NCBI GenBank assembly: GCA_025458985.1
Contig: JALORM010000128.1
Span: 1 to 8,872, forward strand
Direction: 5' to 3'
From: Paracoccaceae bacterium
Lineage (GTDB): Bacteria > Pseudomonadota > Alphaproteobacteria > Rhodobacterales > Rhodobacteraceae
DNA length: 8,872 bases
Shown: positions 1-6,337 of the stretch, one piece after another
Numbering within the stretch: the first letter of the stretch is position 1
Layout of the letters: each line of letters begins with the position of its first letter
Made by a program: the position numbers and the translations under genes
The notes under the pieces: model-generated
The model's input: the letters and a program-made list of their open reading frames with translations, nothing else
Databases searched by the model: none
Told to the model about the DNA's origin: nothing

Positions 1-777
1 TCGCTGAAGTCGATGCCCGAGATCACCGGGCTGCCGCCATTCGAGACCAACACGATCCTGAGCCCGCCGCAGAGCCCCAGCCTCGATGCCTGGCGCGAGG
101 CCTGGTCCACCGCCTGCATCGCGGTCGAATGCGCGGGCCTCAGAAGCTATTTCTGGAACTCGCTGGTGATGGTGTTCTTCGCGGTCGTGATCTCGGTCGC
201 GATCGGCGCCATCAACGGCTATGTGCTGGCCAAGTGGCGCTTCCGCTACGACAACCTCATCTTCGCGCTGCTGCTGTTCGGTTGCTTCATCCCGTTCCAG
301 ATCGTGCTGATCCCGATTGCGCGGGTGCTGGGAACGATGAACCTGTCCGGCACGATGGCGGGCCTCGTGTTCGTCCACGTGACCTACGGGATCGCCTTCA
401 CGACGCTGTTCTTCCGCAACTTCTATGTCTCGGTGCCGGACGAGGTCATCAAGGCTGCCCGGATCGACGGGGCGGGGTTCTGGGCGATCTTCTTCCTGAT
501 CGTCCTGCCGCTGTCGGGGCCGATCACCATCGTCGCGGTGATCTGGCAGTTCACCAACGTCTGGAACGACTTCCTCTTCGGCGCATCCTTCGCAGGGGCT
601 GAGTCCCGGCCGCTGATGGTCGCGCTCAACAACCTCGTCAACACCTCGACAGGGACGAAGTTCTACAACATCGACATGGCGGGCGCGATGATCGCGGCCC
701 TGCCGACGATCCTCGTCTACGTCGTCGGCGGGCGGTACTTCGTCCGCGGGCTGATGGCGGGCGCGGTGAAGGGATAG
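1..777 (+). CDS. Carbohydrate ABC transporter permease, MalG/UgpE type (5' partial)
   Basis: Inner-membrane permease subunit of a binding-protein-dependent sugar importer (binding-protein-dependent transport inner-membrane family). The frame is open to the left edge, so the start and the first membrane segment lie outside; about 258 residues are visible, against a usual 270-300. The visible part begins with a periplasmic loop, then hydrophobic segments at roughly 151-235, 256-330, 349-420, 478-560 and 685-760. The cytoplasmic EAA coupling loop, which docks onto the ATPase, is clear around 439-513 (reads DEVIKAARIDGAGFW, ending in LP). The C-terminus with a basic tail (RYFVRGLMAGAVKG) is typical of MalG-like subunits. 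The stop lies 3 nt before the ATPase start, and an AAGGGA Shine-Dalgarno for that gene overlaps the 3' end here. A partner permease and a substrate-binding protein are expected upstream (inference). The substrate is not determinable. Confidence 0.93.
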   Translation, partial: SLKSMPEITGLPPFETNTILSPPQSPSLDAWREAWSTACIAVECAGLRSYFWNSLVMVFFAVVISVAIGAINGYVLAKWRFRYDNLIFALLLFGCFIPFQIVLIPIARVLGTMNLSGTMAGLVFVHVTYGIAFTTLFFRNFYVSVPDEVIKAARIDGAGFWAIFFLIVLPLSGPITIVAVIWQFTNVWNDFLFGASFAGAESRPLMVALNNLVNTSTGTKFYNIDMAGAMIAALPTILVYVVGGRYFVRGLMAGAVKG

Positions 778-780
778 GGT

Positions 781-1860
<1,080 letters not shown>

Positions 1861-1863
1861 GCG

Positions 1864-2928
1864 ATGACCGACAAGCTCAATATCGGCGTGCTCGGCTGCG
1901 GGCCCATCGCCCAGGCCGGTCACTTCGAAAGCTGCACCAAGGCCCGCAATGCCCGGCTTTATGCCGTCTGCGACGTGGCGGCCGACCTGCGGGACCGGAT
2001 GGCCGTCGCGCACGGCGCCGAACGCGCCTTCGGCGACTACGACGAGATGCTGGCCGACCCCGCGGTGCAGGCGGTGATCGTCGCCACCTCGGACGCGTTC
2101 CATGTCGAAGCCTCGATCCGCGCGCTGCGCGCGGGCAAGCACGTCCTCTGCGAGAAACCCGTGGCGATGGGCCTGCCCGAGACCGAACGCCTGGCCGAGG
2201 TGGTGCGCGAGACCGGGCTGACCTTCCAGATCGGCCACATGAAGCGCTACGACATCGGCCTGCAGGAGGCCAAGCGCTTCGTCGACGACGGCATGGGCGA
2301 GATGGTGGCGCTGAAGGCGTGGTACTGCGACAGCACCCACCGCTATGCGATGACCGACGCGGTGCAGCCGCTGATCGTGCGGTCGGCGCAGGCGCGCCGC
2401 CCGGCCGAAGACCCCAAGGCCGACCTGCGCCGCTACTACATGCTGGCGCACGGCAGCCACCTCGTCGACACCGCACGCTACTTCGCCGGCCCCCTCGTCT
2501 CGGTGAACGCGCGGCTGTCGGACCGGCGCGGGATGCACTGCTGGTTCGTCGACGTGGAGTTCGAGAACGGCGCGCTTGGCCACCTCGACCTGACCGTGGC
2601 GGTCCGGATGGACTGGCACGAAGGTTTCACCATCTACGGCGCGCGGGGCTCGGTCACCGCGCGAACCTACAACCCGTGGTACTTCCGCAGCTCGGACGTG
2701 GAGATCTTCCACGAAGCCGATGCCACCACGCGCCGCCCGCTCGGCGCCGACGGGCACTTCTACCGCCGCCAGGTCGAGGGCTTCGCCGATACCGTGCTGA
2801 CCGGCGCGCCGATGACCGGCGCGGGGATCGAGGACGGCCTTGCCTCGGTCCGGGCGATGCTGGCCATCGCGCGCTCGGTCGACGAGGGGCGCCCCGTGCG
2901 GCTGGCCGATGCCGGGGGCGTCCTCTGA
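1864..2928 (+). CDS. Gfo/Idh/MocA family NAD(P)-dependent oxidoreductase
   Basis: Cytoplasmic sugar or cyclitol dehydrogenase of the glucose-fructose oxidoreductase/inositol dehydrogenase family, 354 aa (family usually 330-390). The N-terminal Rossmann domain begins with G11-x-G13-x-x-A16 (GVLGCGPIAQAGHF), and Asp37 in CDVA sits where the adenosine ribose is normally bound, suggesting NAD preference (inference). The family EKP motif is at 97-99 (HVLCEKPVAM), with Lys98 the catalytic lysine. The C-terminal substrate domain carries GSHLVD, with His199 and Asp202 at the place of the family's conserved catalytic His and its partner. The start lies 3 nt after the ATPase stop, and the stop overlaps the next ATG by 1 nt (TGATG). 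Members oxidise or reduce a hydroxyl/keto group of sugars, inositols or amino sugars. Next to an importer and a TIM-barrel isomerase a catabolic role is likely, but the substrate is unknown. Confidence 0.93.
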   Translation: MTDKLNIGVLGCGPIAQAGHFESCTKARNARLYAVCDVAADLRDRMAVAHGAERAFGDYDEMLADPAVQAVIVATSDAFHVEASIRALRAGKHVLCEKPVAMGLPETERLAEVVRETGLTFQIGHMKRYDIGLQEAKRFVDDGMGEMVALKAWYCDSTHRYAMTDAVQPLIVRSAQARRPAEDPKADLRRYYMLAHGSHLVDTARYFAGPLVSVNARLSDRRGMHCWFVDVEFENGALGHLDLTVAVRMDWHEGFTIYGARGSVTARTYNPWYFRSSDVEIFHEADATTRRPLGADGHFYRRQVEGFADTVLTGAPMTGAGIEDGLASVRAMLAIARSVDEGRPVRLADAGGVL

Positions 2929-3761
2929 TGCGCCTCGGCGTCTTCGCGAAGACGTTTCCCGGCACCGATCCCGGCACGGTGATGACCGCCGCGGCCGGGG
3001 CGGGCTTTTCCGGGGTCCAGTACAACATGGCCTGCTCGGGCCTGCCGCCGATGCCCGACCGGATCGCGCCCGCCACCGCGTCCGAGGTCGGCGCCGCCGC
3101 GCGCGCCCGGGGGCTCCGCGTGTTCGCGGTATCGGGCACCTGGAACATGATCCACCCCGACCCGGTCGAACGCGCCGCCGGTCAGCGGCGGCTCGAGGGG
3201 ATCGCCGCGCGCGCCGCGCTCATGGGCACCGACCTCGTCACCCTCTGCACCGGCACCCGAGACCCGCAAGACCAGTGGCGCCATCACCCCGGCAACGCGC
3301 TTCCCGATGCCTGGCACGACCTGCGCTCGGAAATGGTGCGCGCCGTCGAGACGGCCGAACGCCACGATATCCTCCTTGGGATCGAGCCCGAGATGGCGAA
3401 TGTCGTCAATTCGGCCGCTGCGGCCAGGCTGCTGATCGACGAGGTCGGCTCGGACCGTCTGCGGATCGTCCTCGATCCCGCGAACCTCTTCGAGATCGCC
3501 AGCCGCGACACCCAGCGCGCTCTCGTCTCGCAGGCGGTGGACCTGCTGGCCGACCGGATCGTGATGGGCCATGCCAAGGACCGCACCCCCGAGGGCGGGT
3601 TCTGCGCCGCGGGGCAGGGGGTGGTCGATTTCGACCACTTCCTCGGGGCCCTTCACCGGGCGGGCTTCGACGGCCCGATCGTCGCCCACGGCCAGACGGC
3701 GGCCGAGTCGCCCGCCGTTGCGGCCTACCTGAAGGTGCGGCTGGGGGCGCTCGGCCTGTGA
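2928..3761 (+). CDS. Xylose-isomerase-like TIM-barrel sugar isomerase/epimerase
   Basis: Predicted sugar isomerase/epimerase of the AP-endonuclease-2/xylose-isomerase-like fold, 277 aa, near the usual 260-300. The ATG overlaps the upstream TGA by 1 nt; the same frame stays open far upstream only because stops are rare in this DNA, and the N-terminus MRLGVFAKTFPG is the expected first beta strand of the barrel. Metal or catalytic residues typical of the fold are visible: Glu153 (LLGIEPE), Asp183 with Asn186 (VLDPANLFE) and His215 (GHAKD). At the last ligand position, where many relatives have Glu, this protein has His254 (IVAHGQ). A role after or before the adjacent Gfo/Idh/MocA enzyme, as in inositol or 3-keto-sugar pathways, is likely but not provable here. 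A D-tagatose/D-allulose 3-epimerase-like activity is an alternative. Its last 4 nt overlap the next gene. Confidence 0.87.
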   Translation: MRLGVFAKTFPGTDPGTVMTAAAGAGFSGVQYNMACSGLPPMPDRIAPATASEVGAAARARGLRVFAVSGTWNMIHPDPVERAAGQRRLEGIAARAALMGTDLVTLCTGTRDPQDQWRHHPGNALPDAWHDLRSEMVRAVETAERHDILLGIEPEMANVVNSAAAARLLIDEVGSDRLRIVLDPANLFEIASRDTQRALVSQAVDLLADRIVMGHAKDRTPEGGFCAAGQGVVDFDHFLGALHRAGFDGPIVAHGQTAAESPAVAAYLKVRLGALGL

Positions 3762-4567
3762 AGGGCTACCGGCAGGAGACCTTCGGCCGCGACGGGCTGG
3801 CGCTCGCCGGCTGGGTGGCCGAGGGTCCGGGACGTCCGGCCGTGTTCCAGCACGGGCTTTGCGGCGACGCGGCGCAGCCGGCGGAGGTTTTTCCTCCGGA
3901 TGCGGGTTTCCGGCACCACGTACTTGACTGCCGGGGCCATGGCAGCAGCGACGCATGCGATGCAGCAGCCTTCTCGCTTGCGGCCTTCGCCGACGACCTT
4001 GCCGCCTGGATCGACGCCGCGGGCCTCTGCGCGTGCCCGGTGGGCGGCATCTCGATGGGGGCGGCGCTGGCCCTGCGGCTGGCCGTGCTGCGGCCCGATC
4101 TCGTCTCGGCGCTGATCCTTGCGCGGCCGGCCTGGGCAACCGATGCCGCGCCCGCCAACATGGCGCCGAACGCCGAGGCCGGGCGGATGATCGCGGCGGG
4201 GCGCGGGGCCGAGGACTTCGCGCAAGGCCCGACGGGCCGCCGCCTTGCCGCCGGCGCGCCCGACAACCTCGCCTCGATCGCCGGTTTCTTCGACCGTGCG
4301 CCGCGCGACGTCACCGCCGCCCTGCTGACCCGCATCAGCGCCGATGGCCCGGGGGTGACCGCGGCGCAGCTGCGCGCCCTGCGGCTGCCGACGCTGGTGC
4401 TCGCCACGCCCGACGACGAGGTCCACCCCATCGCCCATGCCGAGGCGCTGGCCGGGATGATCCCCGGCGCGCGGCTGATCCTGCTGCCGCCCAAGGCGCG
4501 CGACCGCGCCGCCTACGCCGCGGCCTTCCGCGCCGCCCTTGCCGATTTCCTCAGGGAGCTAGCCTGA
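3758..4567 (+). CDS. Alpha/beta-fold hydrolase, atypical catalytic triad
   Basis: Alpha/beta hydrolase of 269 aa. The start chosen is the GTG overlapping the upstream stop by 4 nt (GTGA), which gives a normal N-terminus; the open frame upstream is the shadow of the previous gene. Visible features: oxyanion-type HG at residues 32-33 (FQHGLCGD), DCRGHGSSD at 57-65, nucleophile elbow G-I-S-M-G with Ser99, and an acid region PDDEVHP with Asp219/Asp220. The final catalytic His, normally about 20-30 residues after the acid in a GH-type motif, is not seen: that stretch reads LPPKARDRAAY. It may be an inactive or altered member, or use His223 or His227; this is inference. No signal peptide is evident, so it is probably cytoplasmic. 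In a sugar operon it might cleave an ester or lactone (for example a product of the upstream dehydrogenase), but no reaction can be assigned. Confidence 0.85.
   Translation: MKGYRQETFGRDGLALAGWVAEGPGRPAVFQHGLCGDAAQPAEVFPPDAGFRHHVLDCRGHGSSDACDAAAFSLAAFADDLAAWIDAAGLCACPVGGISMGAALALRLAVLRPDLVSALILARPAWATDAAPANMAPNAEAGRMIAAGRGAEDFAQGPTGRRLAAGAPDNLASIAGFFDRAPRDVTAALLTRISADGPGVTAAQLRALRLPTLVLATPDDEVHPIAHAEALAGMIPGARLILLPPKARDRAAYAAAFRAALADFLRELA
4553..4558 (+). promoter_or_regulatory. Ribosome binding site for the RPE-like gene
   Basis: AGGGAG, 8 nt before the ATG at 4567 and inside the 3' end of the hydrolase gene. It supports the start that overlaps the hydrolase stop by 1 nt (TGATG). Confidence 0.7.
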
Positions 4568-5277
4568 TGTCGCGACCCGCCCCCGGCTGGATCGACCGCC
4601 TGCCCACCGACCGTTGCATCGCCGAGGTGTCGATGTGGTCGGCCGACCTGTCGCGCCTGGCGGGCGACCTCGACCGCATCGCCCCCTTCGCCGACATCCT
4701 TCATCTCGACGTGGCAGACGGGGTCTTCGCGCCGTCGTTCCTGTTCTTTCCCGACCTCGTCGCCGCCTTGCGCGGGCTGACGGGCCTGCCGCTGCATGTC
4801 CACCTGATGGTCGACGACCGGGTGCTGCTGACCCAGATCGCACAGTTCGCCGAAGCGGGCGCGGACCTCATCAGCTTCCACGCCGAGAACGACGCGCTGG
4901 CGGACGAGGCGCTTTCGGCGATCGCCGAAGGCGGAGCCGAGGCAGGCCTGGTGCTGCGGGTCGAGACGCCCGTTTCCCGCGCCGCGCCGCTGGTCGACCG
5001 GGTGCGGTTCCTGACGCTGCTCGGCACGGCCATCGGGGTGAAGGGGCAGGGCCTCGACCCCGCCGCCCCCGCGCGGCTGGCAGAGGCGCGCGCGCTGATC
5101 GCGGCGCGCCGCGCGGCGGGGCGCTGCGTGCTGGCCGCCGACGGCGGCATCCGCGAAACGACGGTGCCGGCGCTCTGCGCGGCGGGGGCCGAGACCGTGG
5201 TTCTGGGATCGCTCGCCTTCGGGGCACCGGACCTTGCCGCCCGCTTCGCGTGGTTGCACGGGCTGGGGTGGGGCTGA
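4567..5277 (+). CDS. Ribulose-phosphate 3-epimerase family protein (divergent, sugar-operon type)
   Basis: TIM-barrel metal-dependent sugar-phosphate epimerase, 236 aa, close to the 210-240 of the family. The four metal/catalytic positions of RPE are present: His46 and Asp48 (HLDVADG), His79 (HVHLMV) and Asp192 (AADGGI); Ser22 and Ser25 (SMWSAD) match the N-terminal SILSAD. The phosphate-site end DGGI and VLGS is present. It differs from housekeeping RPE: the VMDGxFVPN motif reads VADGVFAPS, and the usual PGFGGQ loop is replaced by GTAIGVKGQG. This points to a paralogue with another substrate, comparable in principle to AlsE (D-allulose-6-phosphate 3-epimerase) rather than the Calvin/pentose-phosphate enzyme. 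It is followed 2 nt later by a ROK kinase gene, the AlsE-AlsK type of pairing. RPE-fold identity is secure; exact substrate unknown. Confidence 0.9.
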   Translation: MSRPAPGWIDRLPTDRCIAEVSMWSADLSRLAGDLDRIAPFADILHLDVADGVFAPSFLFFPDLVAALRGLTGLPLHVHLMVDDRVLLTQIAQFAEAGADLISFHAENDALADEALSAIAEGGAEAGLVLRVETPVSRAAPLVDRVRFLTLLGTAIGVKGQGLDPAAPARLAEARALIAARRAAGRCVLAADGGIRETTVPALCAAGAETVVLGSLAFGAPDLAARFAWLHGLGWG

Positions 5278-5279
5278 GG

Positions 5280-6271
5280 GTGGCCGCGCCGCGCGCTCTG
5301 GCGGTCGATGTCGGCGGAACGCGGGTCCGCGCCGCGGTGGTGACGCGGCAGGGTCGGGTGTTGGCGCGCCTCGAGGCGCCGACCCGCGCGGCGGACAGCC
5401 CCGAGGCGGTGGTCGCGCAGGTGGCCGACCTGGCCCGCCGCCTGCCGGCCGAGGGCATTGCCGTCGCGGGCGTCTGCGCGCCGGGGCCGCTCGACGTGGA
5501 CCGGGGGATGGCGCTTGCCACGCCGACCATCGCGGGCTTCCGCGATTTTCCCCTGCGCGCGGCGCTTGCCGATTGTCTGCCCTGGCCGGTGCATCTGGAA
5601 CACGACGGCCACGCCGCAGCCTGGGGCGAATGGCGCTTCGGCGCGGGGCGCGGCACGCAGGACATGGTCTATGTCACGCTGTCGACCGGGATCGGCGCGG
5701 GCGTCGTGACCGGCGGCCGCCTCCAGCGCGGGCACCGCGGGATGGCGGGGCATGCCGGCCATATGACCGTTGCGCCCGGCGGTCCGGTCTGCGACTGCGG
5801 CAACCGCGGCTGCTGGGAGGCGATCGCCTCCGGCCCCGCTTTCGCGGCCCGGGCGCGGGACGCGGGCTTCGCCGACGGGCGATCGCCTCCGGCCCCGCTT
5901 TCGCGGCCCGGGCGCGGGACGCGGGCTTCGCCGACGGTGCCGCAGCTTTCGCCGCCGCCCGGGGGGGCGATGCCGCCGCCCTGGCCCTGTGCGGCGCACT
6001 GGCCGCGGACATCGGCCTCGGCCTCACGAACCTGATCCACCTCTTCTCGCCCGCGCTTGTCGTCCTGGGTGGCGGCATGACTGCGGGGCTCGACCTTCTG
6101 GCCCCGGGCATTGCCGCCCATATCGCCCGGACCGCCCTGCCGCCGTTCCGTGACGTGCCGGTCCTGCCCGCCGCGCTGGGCGACAACGCAGGCCTTGTCG
6201 GCGCCGCCGCGCTTGCCTTCGCTGCGCGGACGCGGGCGATGTCGCTTTCACCTTCCCAAGCGTCGGGCTGA
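5280..6271 (+). pseudogene. ROK-family sugar kinase, frameshifted by a 59-bp tandem duplication
   Basis: ROK kinases phosphorylate cytoplasmic sugars such as glucose, allose, fructose or N-acetylmannosamine with ATP. The start chosen is GTG 5280, with GGGG at 5270-5273; GTG 5268 is an alternative. Visible: N-terminal ATP site DVGGTRVRAAVV, catalytic-type Asp109 in EHDGHAAAWGEW, glycine-rich STGIGAGVV, and the ROK zinc site with His161 (GHAGHM), Cys171, Cys173 and Cys178 (CDCGNRGCWE). Immediately after, an exact duplication at 5819-5937 moves the frame, so translation from 5280 ends at 6035 after 251 residues, with a nonsense tail. The true C-terminus (HLFSPALVVLGGGM through NAGLVGAAALA) continues in another frame to 6271. 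Removing one 59-nt copy gives an uninterrupted 310-aa protein, the normal ROK length. As written the kinase lacks part of its C-terminal ATP-binding lobe and is probably inactive. A glucokinase- or allokinase-like role fits the operon, but the sugar is not assignable. Confidence 0.9.
5819..5937 (+). repeat. Exact 59-bp tandem direct repeat (two copies) inside the ROK gene
   Basis: Copy 1 covers 5819-5877 and copy 2 covers 5878-5936; both begin GGCGATCGCCTCC and end TTCGCCGACG, and one further G also matches. I compared them base by base and found no difference. Because 59 is not a multiple of 3, the second copy changes the reading frame. In copy 1 the sequence codes for EAIASGPAFAARARDAG of the kinase, and the same peptide is encoded again in copy 2 in the frame that continues to the C-terminus, which shows this is a duplication and not a natural repeat domain. 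Confidence 0.97.
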
Positions 6272-6337
6272 CCTTTCCGGGCGATCCGGCTTCGGGCATT
6301 GATGGGCCAGGGTCACGCACGGGGAGAGGTTCGGGCC
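6272..6337 (+). promoter_or_regulatory. Leader between ROK gene and GcvT-family gene, with strong ribosome binding site
   Basis: This is the longest gap on the plus strand between the operon genes (66 nt). It contains GGGGAGAGG at 6321-6329, 8 nt before ATG 6338, the best Shine-Dalgarno match in the window. That decides the start at 6338 over the upstream ATGs at 6299 and 6302. The larger spacing and strong site suggest the next gene may be translated, and perhaps transcribed, independently. No convincing -35/-10 pair or terminator hairpin was seen in it. Confidence 0.6.

Noticed and set aside
2760..4139. 459-aa minus-strand open frame
   Set aside because: Composition is that of an antisense shadow in GC-rich DNA, and it lies over two well-supported plus-strand genes.
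5819..5937. CRISPR-like or integron-like repeat
   Set aside because: Only two directly abutting copies, no spacers, and the repeat is internal coding sequence of the kinase; it is a simple tandem duplication.
4701..5999. 432-aa minus-strand open frame
   Set aside because: Antisense shadow of the RPE-like and ROK genes, with no recognisable domain.
6272..6337. Sigma-70 type promoter upstream of the GcvT-family gene
   Set aside because: No convincing -35/-10 pair with proper spacing; only the ribosome binding site is supportable.
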